The notes: generated by a model not told the origin, from the letters alone. 64,000 nucleotides of DNA from Sphingobacterium tabacisoli (GCF_017908035.1 NZ_JAEQMU010000001.1:1860001-1924000), one strand, 5' to 3'. Shown: positions 38,547-48,399, counted from the stretch's first letter. A program made the numbers and translations.

Positions 38547-40049
38547 CTATTTTTTTCCATATTTCCTAAACGAGGCTATAAACTGATAAATGATAAATCC
38601 AAAAATAACTTTGGATATGTAATCGATAGCTAACGACCAGGACGTAAATTCTTCTTTACTGACCAAAAAGTCATTTCGATGAGTAAGGTCAATAAATGAA
38701 AAATAGTAACCAATCAATTTATAATCAACATAATTAGAGTTAAAAACTCTTCCTAAACTCAATAAATATAGGATATAAAGTAATATAGAAACTCCTATGA
38801 ACCACCAAAATGGCCTACCAATCGAAAGTCCATGCTTATTTGATACACTATTTACCTTTAGAATGAGAGAATCTCCTAGGGATATTGAATCTATTTTGCT
38901 TAATGCATCATGAGCAATTGATTGCAAATTCTGTGCTTCGTAGTAGTTACCAGTACTTTCCAGAGATCTTTTAATCTGTAAGAATATCTCGTATTGATCT
39001 TTATGATGATTTTCAGATTTGCGTTCGGGGTAATGTACGTTCTCAATCGGCATAAACCTCTCAAAACTTGAGTAATTATCAGGGAAATTGCAAGAAGTAA
39101 ATGTTGCCTTTGCAACCTTGGATCTATAAAGGGAGATTCGCTTATACTTATCGAAATCTACGTTATCAAACCAAACACCGTCAAGATCACTCTTGTGTAT
39201 TCCAATTTTACTATCAACCTTATCATCTATTGGATAAATATTGTATAAACTAACTTCTCCTTTTGGAAGGAAATTAGAAATATACCAACTATTAATTCTT
39301 GTGTTTTCAATCAGTAATGGACCTTCTATAGTACCAGACAGGGATAGTGAATTTAGATATGATCCAGAAATTAATGTATTCTGTTCCTCGATGGACTTTG
39401 AACATTGAATTAATAAATTAATGTCAAAAAGAGCCTTCTCTTCTCTGTTTAAGCCGTATCCAATTTTGTAGGGGTCATATTGGGCGTAGCTGATTCTATA
39501 CAATCCCCTTTTAACCTCATCTGATTCATTAGTTTTAAATGAAACATTTTTTGTGTCGTATATAAAATACGAGTGTTTTTCCTTAAGAGCTGTAGAAAAA
39601 TCTGTATTGATGCCTCTCAGTAATTTACGCCAATATTTTGGGAATACATTTTCTTCTGTGTATGAGATATCTACACTATTCTGATCTAAGAAAAATACAC
39701 TTCGACCAACACAATTATTTATACTTGTCGATTCAAGATTAGGACTACTTATTCGACCTGCCAATATAGAACTAAAAAAATGCAGTGAGATATTTTTAGA
39801 TAAAATACTCTCAACTTGCAAATCTTCAACAAAACAAGCGACGAATTGAATGCTGATCTCTTCAAAATCTATCTCCTCTATATTTTCAATAAAAACTTTT
39901 CGAAATAGACAGCCAATAAAAGTAAAAGTTATTCTTCCCCCTTGAAATGGAACTCCAGCAAACGAAGCTGCGTCAATTGATACAACCGTATCCTCGTCAT
40001 AGCTTTGATCTGTGATTGTTGAATAGGGTGTGATTTCTATACGACTCAT
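38547..40049 (-). CDS. pentapeptide/beta-helix-like protein with two C-terminal TM segments
   Basis: This is a 500-residue protein. Its first about 340 residues are strand-rich and irregularly repetitive (FIGCLFRKVFIENI, VWFDNVDFDKYKRISLYRSK, ATFTSCNFPDNYSSF), resembling a pentapeptide/right-handed beta-helix. A helical segment follows (LQIKRSLESTGNYYEAQNLQ), a pattern seen before TM parts in pentapeptide-ion-channel proteins. TM1 is about 414-432 (WWFIGVSILLYILYLLSLG) and TM2 about 474-493 (ISKVIFGFIIYQFIASF). The start overlaps the hsdS stop by 4 bp, so translation is coupled. A membrane-acting effector is the main hypothesis. Confidence 0.65.
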   Translation of the reverse strand: MSRIEITPYSTITDQSYDEDTVVSIDAASFAGVPFQGGRITFTFIGCLFRKVFIENIEEIDFEEISIQFVACFVEDLQVESILSKNISLHFFSSILAGRISSPNLESTSINNCVGRSVFFLDQNSVDISYTEENVFPKYWRKLLRGINTDFSTALKEKHSYFIYDTKNVSFKTNESDEVKRGLYRISYAQYDPYKIGYGLNREEKALFDINLLIQCSKSIEEQNTLISGSYLNSLSLSGTIEGPLLIENTRINSWYISNFLPKGEVSLYNIYPIDDKVDSKIGIHKSDLDGVWFDNVDFDKYKRISLYRSKVAKATFTSCNFPDNYSSFERFMPIENVHYPERKSENHHKDQYEIFLQIKRSLESTGNYYEAQNLQSIAHDALSKIDSISLGDSLILKVNSVSNKHGLSIGRPFWWFIGVSILLYILYLLSLGRVFNSNYVDYKLIGYYFSFIDLTHRNDFLVSKEEFTSWSLAIDYISKVIFGFIIYQFIASFRKYGKK

Positions 40050-41971
40050 TTCCCCTTCGCTTTCTTTATTAACTTCCCAAATCCTTTTGGCTCCAAATTA
40101 TTATCTCTTAACCACTTTAAGCCAATCATTATCTGTTCAATGGTATATTGCTGCTTTCGATCACTCCACTTATAAAAGTCCTCGATCAGCTCACCGTCTG
40201 AGATCGATGTATCTTCTATAATTCTGTTATTCCAGACAGCATAGATAGTCGCAATTATTTCAGCTTCAGCTTCGGTTGTTTGATATAATAGACCAAATAA
40301 CTTATCCAAGGAATCTTGCATTGTACCAAAATATCCTTGATAATATTCTTCTATCTTTTCCGCTTTTGTCAAAGGAACGAATCGCTGATTTTGTGAATCA
40401 AACCATTTCTGTGTCTTGAAGTGGTTATATATCGATTTCATAAAGGCATTATCATATGGGCCAGCTGCTTGGTAGTAATAATTCTGATTCAAATCTATCC
40501 CGATGAGATTTTCAGCCAGGAACTGGACTTTTTGAAATTTGATATTGGAAAAATTTGGATCGTCTTTAAATACCGATACTACTTTTCCTGCTAAAACTTG
40601 TCTTGCAAATCCTTTTCTGTTGGAAGGGATGTCTAATGGTTCTATGCTACCATAACATATGTCTGGTTCTGCAGCAACTAAAATTTCAGAATTATCTATA
40701 TTGTAATTATCACCAACTTTTATTTGTCCATTCATTAACATTGGTAATAACCAATCGCGAAGTTGAGCAAGCTCTTGGTTTTGTTGAAGATTAATTTGCC
40801 TTTTCTTTTCCAATTGCTCGACAATATCATAATACTGCTCAACTATTTCAGTTCGTGGTAATATAACATTATAAGAATCTACAAATGAATCAAATAAAAA
40901 GTTTTTAATCCCACTTGTTTTCCCCTCGTAACCAAATAACACACCTGCATCATAAAGACGTCGCCACTCTTGCAAAAAATTGAAAATATATTTTTCATTT
41001 TTTAATGAAATCGCTTTGCAAAAATTTGAACAGATGACCCCCGTGTCAAACCTACCAAAAGTTTTATTTGTCAATAATGCTATTCTTCCTGTAGACTGAA
41101 TTGGGCTCCCCCCTGAGATCTCTATGATAAAGTCATTAGGTTTAAGTACTTTTGTCAAATTATTTTTCAAGATAAAACGTTGGGGAGCTTTTACTTCTCC
41201 TTTTCCATTAAGCCCATTAATATCCGCCCCTCTAACGCAATAAACACGCTCTGTATAATTGCCTTCTTTTGTTTCTTTTCCCCAATCTCCAGCTTTTATA
41301 TCCTTTATCCAATCACTAAATACGCTAAAATCCCATCCTTCTGGCAACTCTCTTTTAAGAACTTTATCATAAATCATTTTACCACCAGAGGATCTATACG
41401 GCTGACCTTTTTCATTCGGGAAATCAAACTGCACAAACCAGTAATTATATAACGTTTTAGCCATTTGCTCAAGTTCCGAGTTAATCTTATTGTTTAACTC
41501 CATCTTTCGGTCTAATTTATACAAAAAGGATGCAATTTTTTCCTGATCATTATCTTTGTGAACATAGCATTCAAGTTCAAGTAAGTTGTCTTTAGTAATA
41601 TTTGGAAAAACAGAACCAGATGTACCTCCTAACAACTTTTTCAAGTTGACATCAATTAGTGCCTTTATGTAAGGGGTCAAACTTGGATTTACTCTATGAC
41701 TAATTGATGCCAATCCTCGACCTATAGCATATTTTTGGTCTGCTATATTCATTCTCCCAGTAGTACTTCCTCTTACACAGAATAAAATATCATTGAGATT
41801 TGCCACCCTTTTGAATTGTGATGAGTACTGTAATGGAACTGGATATCTTTCTGTAAACTCAGCAGGGCCGTTTAACAGCGGTAATCCAATTTTTTCAAAT
41901 GACACAAATTTTGAATCTGGAGATTGTCCCATTGTAATCTGTGCAATGTCTTTCAACAGTATCTTATTCAT
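40046..41971 (-). CDS. hsdS: type I restriction-modification specificity subunit, long C-terminal extension
   Basis: HsdS recognises the DNA target for the M and R subunits. Two target-recognition domains are visible (about 1-130 and 205-375), each followed by helical conserved regions (ELNNKINSELEQMAKTLYNY and EKKRQINLQQNQELAQLRDW). Usual HsdS length is about 400-450; here about 200 extra residues follow (430-641, with IEEYYQGYFGTMQDSLDKLF and NLEPKGFGKLIKKAKGK). It overlaps hsdM by 8 bp and the beta-helix/TM gene by 4 bp. Confidence 0.9.
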   Translation of the reverse strand: MNKILLKDIAQITMGQSPDSKFVSFEKIGLPLLNGPAEFTERYPVPLQYSSQFKRVANLNDILFCVRGSTTGRMNIADQKYAIGRGLASISHRVNPSLTPYIKALIDVNLKKLLGGTSGSVFPNITKDNLLELECYVHKDNDQEKIASFLYKLDRKMELNNKINSELEQMAKTLYNYWFVQFDFPNEKGQPYRSSGGKMIYDKVLKRELPEGWDFSVFSDWIKDIKAGDWGKETKEGNYTERVYCVRGADINGLNGKGEVKAPQRFILKNNLTKVLKPNDFIIEISGGSPIQSTGRIALLTNKTFGRFDTGVICSNFCKAISLKNEKYIFNFLQEWRRLYDAGVLFGYEGKTSGIKNFLFDSFVDSYNVILPRTEIVEQYYDIVEQLEKKRQINLQQNQELAQLRDWLLPMLMNGQIKVGDNYNIDNSEILVAAEPDICYGSIEPLDIPSNRKGFARQVLAGKVVSVFKDDPNFSNIKFQKVQFLAENLIGIDLNQNYYYQAAGPYDNAFMKSIYNHFKTQKWFDSQNQRFVPLTKAEKIEEYYQGYFGTMQDSLDKLFGLLYQTTEAEAEIIATIYAVWNNRIIEDTSISDGELIEDFYKWSDRKQQYTIEQIMIGLKWLRDNNLEPKGFGKLIKKAKGK

Positions 41972-43604
41972 ACATCAATCCTTTCAATTGTTCCTGAATT
42001 TCGGCATCCAGCGTGTTACTTTCTTTAAAAAGCTTATCTAATTTTGTTTCAAAGCCTTTAATTCTAGCCGAAAACTCTTCTGCTGTAATATCCACATACT
42101 CAATATCAACCTTAAAATACTGACCTGCAGAGAAGCTATAGTTCTTCGATTTAATCTCATCAGCATTGACAACAACACTAAGTCCTTCTACAGATTCTTT
42201 ATTAGAAAAAGTATTAACAATCTTTTCCTCTTCATCTTTAGTAAGCACTGTGCGCTGATTTTTACCTTCCTTGACAGTTTCTCCCAACTTGCTGGCATCC
42301 ATCAACACGATTTGTTCTTGCCCAGCTTGTTTATCAATGAATATCACAGAAACGTTAGTACCGGTACTCGCAAAAATATTACTTGGCATACTCACCACAC
42401 CACGAAGCCATCCATTGTCAATTAATCGCTCCCGTATTTTCTTTTCAATTCCGCTTTGTGCGGTAATAAATCCTGTTGGTACCACGATAGCTGCTTTCCC
42501 CGTATCATTCAAACTGTACATGATATGTTGAATGAATAATAAATAAATAGCCATAGATTCTTTTTTTGCTTTAGGGACATTAGGAATCCCTGCAAAAAAG
42601 CGCTCTTTGAACCGATCTGTATCCAGGTCTTCTCTAAAATCGGAAAAGTCTAACTTAAAGGGCGGATTAGATACGATGTAATCAAATTTTTGCTTTTCTA
42701 AATAATATGGTTGTGCAATAGTATTAGTCTTAATCACGTTCGGAATACTATGCGTCAGATTATTTAAGATCAAATTCAAGCGCAGCATCGTACTTGACTT
42801 TTGCGAAATATCTTCTGAATAAATGGTACATCTATCTTCACCAATATTGTGGGCTAACGACATTAACAATGATCCAGATCCTACACTAGGGTCGTAGCAA
42901 CGGACTTTTTTAACATCGCCTTGCACCAATACATCTGCTATGATACGTGCTACCGCATTCGGGGTATAGTACTCTGCATATTTACCACCAGAGTCAGAGT
43001 TGTAATCCTTAACCAGATATTCGAAAATATCTTTAAAGAAATCGTATTTCTCTGTAAAATAATCTTCAAAGCTTTCTTCAAAACTAAATTCAAAAAGTTT
43101 ATTAACAAGAGCCTTGCAGAAGTCGTCTTTCTGTGAGGAGTCAGTGATATAATTACTTAACTCATCAAAAAGCTTGTCTTTCGCGCCAGAAAAGGACTTA
43201 ATTGAAAAAACACTCGCATTTTCTGTACTGATATCGCGCAGTGTATCATCAAAGGTCTTTGCAAAATCTTCTGAATTCTGGTTGTTATACAAATGAGAAA
43301 TTAACTGGTGCGGTTTCAATTGCGGAACATTCTCATCCAACAAATCCATCAATAACTCATATTGCCCATCTTCATTTTCATATAGGTTTTTTAAGTTTTG
43401 ATAGAACTCTTTATTATCCGCTAACTCCGGCCTTAGTCTTTTGACTTCAAAACGAAATTTATCATTCAAAAATTTATATAAAAATACCTGAGTAATAATT
43501 TTAAACTCATTACCATCATTTCCCAAACCATAATTGGCACATACGCTTTTCAAGCTGTCAATTAGCTGTTTAGTCTTAGTAGTATATGTAATATCTTGTG
43601 TCAT
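41964..43604 (-). CDS. hsdM: type I restriction-modification DNA methyltransferase subunit
   Basis: This is an N6-adenine methyltransferase of 546 residues. The HsdM N-terminal helical domain (LKSVCANYGLGNDGNEFKII) is followed by the catalytic domain with GKYAEYYTPNAVARIIADVL. The SAM motif region is CYDPSVGSGSLLMSLA, and the catalytic NPPF is SNPPFKLDFSDF. The C-terminal helices (ARIKGFETKLDKLFKES) contact HsdS. It lies 3 bp after hsdR. Confidence 0.96.
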   Translation of the reverse strand: MTQDITYTTKTKQLIDSLKSVCANYGLGNDGNEFKIITQVFLYKFLNDKFRFEVKRLRPELADNKEFYQNLKNLYENEDGQYELLMDLLDENVPQLKPHQLISHLYNNQNSEDFAKTFDDTLRDISTENASVFSIKSFSGAKDKLFDELSNYITDSSQKDDFCKALVNKLFEFSFEESFEDYFTEKYDFFKDIFEYLVKDYNSDSGGKYAEYYTPNAVARIIADVLVQGDVKKVRCYDPSVGSGSLLMSLAHNIGEDRCTIYSEDISQKSSTMLRLNLILNNLTHSIPNVIKTNTIAQPYYLEKQKFDYIVSNPPFKLDFSDFREDLDTDRFKERFFAGIPNVPKAKKESMAIYLLFIQHIMYSLNDTGKAAIVVPTGFITAQSGIEKKIRERLIDNGWLRGVVSMPSNIFASTGTNVSVIFIDKQAGQEQIVLMDASKLGETVKEGKNQRTVLTKDEEEKIVNTFSNKESVEGLSVVVNADEIKSKNYSFSAGQYFKVDIEYVDITAEEFSARIKGFETKLDKLFKESNTLDAEIQEQLKGLMYE

Positions 43605-43607
43605 TTC

Positions 43608-46600
43608 TTATTTACTATCTCGTAATTGGAAATACTCTTTTCCAATCAGATTACTTATGTTTTGACGCATTACTGCATCCAATTCTATTTTCTCTTTAAC
43701 TACAAATTGTTGAGCGACCAATTTAACCAAATAGCGGTCAAACCAAGCCTGGTTTTCCAATATATCTTCTTGTCCTTCTAACTTATCATCTACTTCTTGT
43801 TTTACTTGCATCAATGCTCTGTGCAATTGAATTTCCTTTGCCGAGAGATTACTTTTCTCAGTTAAACGCTTATGGATGCGTACGTATTTTTCATCATGGT
43901 CGTACTTAGCTCTTAGCAAGGCATTTTTACGATTCAGTTCTTTAGCCTGATCATATATTTTTCGGAGCAACTGCATGTTTTCAACCATATCTTCTTGGTT
44001 AGTTTCAGAAAGATTCTTTTTTCGGAAGATACGTTCCAGCTCTTCTTTCAAACTGATAAACTCTGGATCTCCTGTATCGAAGTTTTGCTGTAAGGCTTCC
44101 CTAGTTTTACGCAATTGATCTTTGTATTCATCGGCTAACCGTAATTCCTCTTCCCCGACTTTAATGAATTGAAACACGATATCTTCCAGAGCAGTTTCTA
44201 GCAAATTACGAGTTTCGTCTTCGCTCTCTAAACTCTCTACAAAATTCAGATTATCTAAACGACTTTGAGCTTCCAACAGCAAACGATTCAATACGTCAAA
44301 GTCGATCAACTCACCAAATCCCTCATAGCCATTGATAGCAATGATATTCTTTAGTTCTTTTGCCGTTCTTAAAGCTTTGACCAATCGTAACAATTCTTTC
44401 TTGTCCTGCAACTGGGAAATTTGTTGCGAAAATATTTCCCGATTTTGGGTATCATAGTGAAAGAGTGTCTCTTGGATGTCGTTGATTTCCTTTGTAATCT
44501 CTTCTTTGGATTTGAAGAGATACGAATACATCTCCATCTCATCACCCAACTGTTCTTGCAATTCCTCAAAGTAGAGCTGATTGGTTCGATTAAATGCGGC
44601 CGAAATATCTGCAAAGTCTACCACATAACCATACTGATAGTTTTTATAAGGACGATTTACACGGGTCAAGGTCTGTAGTAGGTTATGGTCCTGGATAACT
44701 CGCGCTAGATAAAGCTTTTTCAAGCGCTTTGCATCAAATCCGGTCAGTAACATATTATAGACAAATAGTACATCTATTTTACCACTTTTAAAAGCCTCGA
44801 TCAAATCTTTACGGATCTGCTTGTCGTTCTCGTCATGAAGTATTAACGCTGCAGTCAGTTTTTCTTTGCGACGGGTCCCGTAAGGAACAGATGGTTCTGC
44901 GGCTATGGCAAGATTTTGTACACTTGTTTCTTGAATACCATATTGTTCTTCAAATAACTGAAATAACATCTTCGCCTGCTTAGATGAATCACAAACGACC
45001 ATTCCGCCCAATGATTCATCCCGCCAGTAATCCCTAAAATCAATTAAATCCTTCTTAATATAGTCTAGTAGACCTTGTGCAAATCTTCGGTCAGCATATA
45101 CATCCGAGGTTTTGATATCTCCTCGAAGTACCTTAATCTGTTCCATTACTTCCTTCATCTCCATCTTGAAGCTACCTTCAATTTCCTCACGTATGAGTCG
45201 TAAGGTATAGCCATCAGCTATGGAGCGATTGTAGTAATATTTGTGAATATAATTACCAAACAGCAGTTTCGAATCATATTCCTTTGCAACCTCTTTTAAA
45301 AGAGGAGTACCTGTCAAGGCTATTTTTATAGCGTTTTTATCCGAATTTATCAGGTTTGCCAAATAGTTTCCTTTCGGATTATAACTACGATGTGCTTCAT
45401 CCAAGAAGAAAATTCGCTGTGTATTGATATCATAGTCAAGATCATCAGGAACAGTACTATCTTCGCTGAATTTTTGAATATTGACAACCGTTATTTCAGC
45501 TTGTCCGCTATCATTATGAATGGCACCTACTATCTTTAGGTCAGCAACAAACTCCTGTCGTGAATTTACTCTATTGACTTTCAATCCTCGTTTTGCAAAT
45601 TCATTAGAGGATTGAATCAAGAGATCCAATCGGTCAACAATAAAATAAAACTTAGGTATTATCTGCTTTTTCTGATAGTAGTCGGTCAAATACTTGACAT
45701 TGTAATATGCCAACGCTGTTTTTCCCGACCCCTGTGTATGCCAGATAATGCCTTTCCTTCTACCTTCGTCTAGCTTTGCAGTTATTGCCGCACTAGCAAA
45801 CACCTGCGGATAACGCATGATATGTTTTTGGACAGTACTTTCCTCACGCACATAAGCTATAGCATATCGTAGAATAAAGCCTAAACGTTCTCTACTGAAT
45901 AACGACGTTAATATCTTATGCGTAGGACTGTGAGGTTTCTTATTCGTCTTGAATTCTGGGCTATGCTTTATAACCAACAGATTGTTATCCTTTAGCACAA
46001 AGTTTTCCTGGTCTTCAGAAAGGTTGATCAATTCCTGTTTAACCGGATAGCCTACATCTTCCCTGAAGTAGTTAAAATGCAGATCGGCATAGGCAGAAGT
46101 AGCATAGAAAGCACCAAATACCGGTTCAACAATACCGTCCTCATACTCCATATTATTAGAAAACACCATTAACTGAGTAATATTGGCAAACTTTCTAAAA
46201 TGTTTCTGTTTGAATCGACTATTAATCCGCTTCCGTTCAGCTAAAACTCCCTCTTTGTTATTTGGTTTCTTTACTTCTACGAAAGCTAGAGGCATTCCAT
46301 TGATCAAAACGGTAATATCTGGCCGAAATTCTTCATCACCATTTTTACAAGTTAACTCCGTAGTTACATGAAAGCTGTTATTATTGAAATTCTTAAAATC
46401 AATCAGCTTAATCCCCGAAGTCGCAGTCAGACGTTGATAAAACTTCTCACCAATATCTTCATAGTCTAACTCTAAACTTATTTCATCCAGCAAGCGTTTG
46501 AGATCTTCTAAAGCTACATCAGGATTGATTCGTTGTATACTATCTAAAAATATAGATTCAAAGATATTACTATCCGATCTTCTAATTTGTTCTCGTAAAG

Positions 46601-46676
46601 GAATATACGTATACCCCAAACGTATTAAATGTAATAACGCTGGAATCTTTACACGTGAATTTTCGTTAAATGCCAT
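43608..46676 (-). CDS. hsdR: type I restriction endonuclease translocase subunit
   Basis: This is a 1022-residue R subunit. The N-terminal PD-(D/E)xK nuclease is RPDITVLINGMPLAFVEVKK. The SF2 helicase motor has Walker A HTQGSGKTALAYY, DEAH box FFLDEAHRSYN, motif III ALTGTPL and motif VI region TRVNRPYKNYQYG. The C-terminal coiled-coil region (EELERIFRKKNLSETNQED) docks on HsdM/S. All catalytic motifs are present, so it appears functional. It starts 8 bp after the AbiEii gene. Confidence 0.96.
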   Translation of the reverse strand: MAFNENSRVKIPALLHLIRLGYTYIPLREQIRRSDSNIFESIFLDSIQRINPDVALEDLKRLLDEISLELDYEDIGEKFYQRLTATSGIKLIDFKNFNNNSFHVTTELTCKNGDEEFRPDITVLINGMPLAFVEVKKPNNKEGVLAERKRINSRFKQKHFRKFANITQLMVFSNNMEYEDGIVEPVFGAFYATSAYADLHFNYFREDVGYPVKQELINLSEDQENFVLKDNNLLVIKHSPEFKTNKKPHSPTHKILTSLFSRERLGFILRYAIAYVREESTVQKHIMRYPQVFASAAITAKLDEGRRKGIIWHTQGSGKTALAYYNVKYLTDYYQKKQIIPKFYFIVDRLDLLIQSSNEFAKRGLKVNRVNSRQEFVADLKIVGAIHNDSGQAEITVVNIQKFSEDSTVPDDLDYDINTQRIFFLDEAHRSYNPKGNYLANLINSDKNAIKIALTGTPLLKEVAKEYDSKLLFGNYIHKYYYNRSIADGYTLRLIREEIEGSFKMEMKEVMEQIKVLRGDIKTSDVYADRRFAQGLLDYIKKDLIDFRDYWRDESLGGMVVCDSSKQAKMLFQLFEEQYGIQETSVQNLAIAAEPSVPYGTRRKEKLTAALILHDENDKQIRKDLIEAFKSGKIDVLFVYNMLLTGFDAKRLKKLYLARVIQDHNLLQTLTRVNRPYKNYQYGYVVDFADISAAFNRTNQLYFEELQEQLGDEMEMYSYLFKSKEEITKEINDIQETLFHYDTQNREIFSQQISQLQDKKELLRLVKALRTAKELKNIIAINGYEGFGELIDFDVLNRLLLEAQSRLDNLNFVESLESEDETRNLLETALEDIVFQFIKVGEEELRLADEYKDQLRKTREALQQNFDTGDPEFISLKEELERIFRKKNLSETNQEDMVENMQLLRKIYDQAKELNRKNALLRAKYDHDEKYVRIHKRLTEKSNLSAKEIQLHRALMQVKQEVDDKLEGQEDILENQAWFDRYLVKLVAQQFVVKEKIELDAVMRQNISNLIGKEYFQLRDSK

Positions 46677-46684
46677 TCTATAAG

Positions 46685-47545
46685 TTAGAAGATTTGATTA
46701 AACAATATTTCCAAATCTGTTTTTACGGTGTCAAAAGTAGGTAATTTCTTAGGTGAAATCTGATGCCCGAGGCTAGTTTTCCAAGCTCTTTTCACAGTGT
46801 TCTCACTCTTAGCATTGAGTAGTTGTTCTACACCGGTAAATTCGAGTCCTTTAAATTCCATTTTCTTTAAGAAGGCCGCTTTTATTTCAGACCAGTCAAT
46901 ATCTCCTCCATATTTGGATAGATACCATATATCATAATAATCCCGAGGAGCGGTGTAAGAACGTTGAATTAATGCACGCAGCTTTTCAGACAATACTTCA
47001 CGTATATCATAACATGAGATAGCCGCTACAGCAGAAGACAGTTCGTCCGAATAATCATGGTAGACTGATCTATCAATAGGGCTAAAAAGCATTTGTTCAT
47101 AAAGAATGATTTCGATTTTAATAGAAGTTGTCCATCTGACAGGAGCAGGGGGAGCTTGATCTTTAGCATGGTCTGCACCCCAAAACTTAACAATCGCCGC
47201 ATATCCCGTCAACATGTCTTTATGACGTAGCTCTGTTAACTTATCTAAATGGAGAGGCATCTCTGTCCGTTGCTGAACAGAAGTCATTATTTCTTCCATC
47301 AACTGCTCAGTCAACTTAAACTCCGTATTTATAGAAGTAAAATCCAAGTCCTCTGAAAAACGATAATCTGGAAAATAACACTTGCGCAAGCAAGTTCCTC
47401 CCTTAAAAATTAAAGAATCTCGACAAGTCTTGTTGGAGAATATAGCGTCTATAAAATGGCCTAATACCCAATCTTTATCAATCGTACTTCTAGAAACGTC
47501 ATGTTCCTGTGCTTTTTTATCGATTTCCTTTTTCAGTATCATCAA
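46685..47545 (-). CDS. AbiEii-type nucleotidyltransferase toxin
   Basis: This is a 286-residue AbiEii/DUF1814 family nucleotidyltransferase. The NT motif is FKGGTCLRKCYF (Gly49-Gly50) with SEDLDFT (Ser64 to Asp68). The C-terminal helical part includes LSEKLRALIQRSYTAPRDYY, a family landmark. AbiE toxins act in abortive infection, and related toxins modify tRNA or other RNAs. It overlaps the antitoxin gene by 4 bp, and hsdR follows after 8 bp. Confidence 0.92.
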   Translation of the reverse strand: MMILKKEIDKKAQEHDVSRSTIDKDWVLGHFIDAIFSNKTCRDSLIFKGGTCLRKCYFPDYRFSEDLDFTSINTEFKLTEQLMEEIMTSVQQRTEMPLHLDKLTELRHKDMLTGYAAIVKFWGADHAKDQAPPAPVRWTTSIKIEIILYEQMLFSPIDRSVYHDYSDELSSAVAAISCYDIREVLSEKLRALIQRSYTAPRDYYDIWYLSKYGGDIDWSEIKAAFLKKMEFKGLEFTGVEQLLNAKSENTVKRAWKTSLGHQISPKKLPTFDTVKTDLEILFNQIF

Positions 47546-48342
47546 TATTGTTTATTAGAGATGTCCAACAATTCTTCACGACTAATATTCAATCGCAACC
47601 GCCATTCCGCGACAAATTCACCCTCTTCTAATCCCTGGGGATCAAATAAATTATACTTGTTATTTACTTGGCTTTTAGCATAGTCGATAAAAGTTTCTAA
47701 ACCTTCTATACGGAGCAATTCAATTAGATATCCTAATCGTTTAGTGACAGCTATATTATTTACCAATTCACAATAGCGAATCAATTTGCTACCTTGCATT
47801 TTGGCTTGGCCCACCGCTCTGATCAACTCTGCGTATCCTCCCGAGTATTGAGGTAGGTCAAAACAATCAACAATTGTTTTTTCCACATCAGTGATAGCAT
47901 ATTTAAGACTGCCATACCCATTGTAGGTAATACCTGCTTTCTTATACGAAGCTATTCTTACAAATTTATATGACGTGCCTAATATCGATTTATCCAGTTT
48001 TTTATGGGTTGTCTGAATAAAAACCGTATTCGAGAACTGTTCTGTCAATCCATGCAGATTCAATGCAGACCAATACGCAACAGCACTGTTTTCTGCAACG
48101 AAAGTGCCTATCACATATTCGTCCCTAAAATTTTGTCGACAAAACTTTCCTTTTTCTATCCGAGCGAGAAGTTCCTTATCAACCAGATTTTCCAATATCT
48201 CACTTAAGTTATCAAACTTTTGACCCAATAACTGTTCGATTTCAGTGAATTTAAAAATCTGAATTTCATAATCATCCAACAACTTTAAGAATTCAAGCTG
48301 TGGTTTAGTTAAGTGTTCCGATATGTAAACGCTGTCTGCCAT
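47542..48342 (-). CDS. AbiEi-type antitoxin/transcriptional regulator
   Basis: This is a 266-residue protein with an N-terminal winged-helix domain (about 1-75, FTEIEQLLGQKFDNLSEILE) and a C-terminal AbiEi antitoxin domain (SVAYWSALNLHGLTEQFSN, AITDVEKTIVDCFDLPQYSGG). The family represses its own promoter through inverted repeats. A perfect 37-bp palindrome lies 12 bp upstream of this start codon. As first gene of the long operon it may control the downstream restriction genes too. Confidence 0.92.
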   Translation of the reverse strand: MADSVYISEHLTKPQLEFLKLLDDYEIQIFKFTEIEQLLGQKFDNLSEILENLVDKELLARIEKGKFCRQNFRDEYVIGTFVAENSAVAYWSALNLHGLTEQFSNTVFIQTTHKKLDKSILGTSYKFVRIASYKKAGITYNGYGSLKYAITDVEKTIVDCFDLPQYSGGYAELIRAVGQAKMQGSKLIRYCELVNNIAVTKRLGYLIELLRIEGLETFIDYAKSQVNNKYNLFDPQGLEEGEFVAEWRLRLNISREELLDISNKQY

Positions 48343-48354
48343 ATTACCTTTTGC

Positions 48355-48391
48355 GGAACGATAAGACCCAATAATTGGGTCTTATCGTTCC
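48355..48391. promoter_or_regulatory. perfect 37-bp palindrome, putative AbiEi operator/5'-UTR hairpin
   Basis: GGAACGATAAGACCCAAT and ATTGGGTCTTATCGTTCC are perfect 18-bp arms around one A. It sits between the presumed transcription start and the AbiEi start codon, and it could act as operator, RNA hairpin or both. Confidence 0.8.
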
Positions 48392-48399
48392 TCGATTGG

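Noticed and set aside
40046..41971. Invertible hsdS phase-variation locus
   Set aside because: Only one hsdS copy is present and no inverted repeats or dedicated invertase lie beside it.
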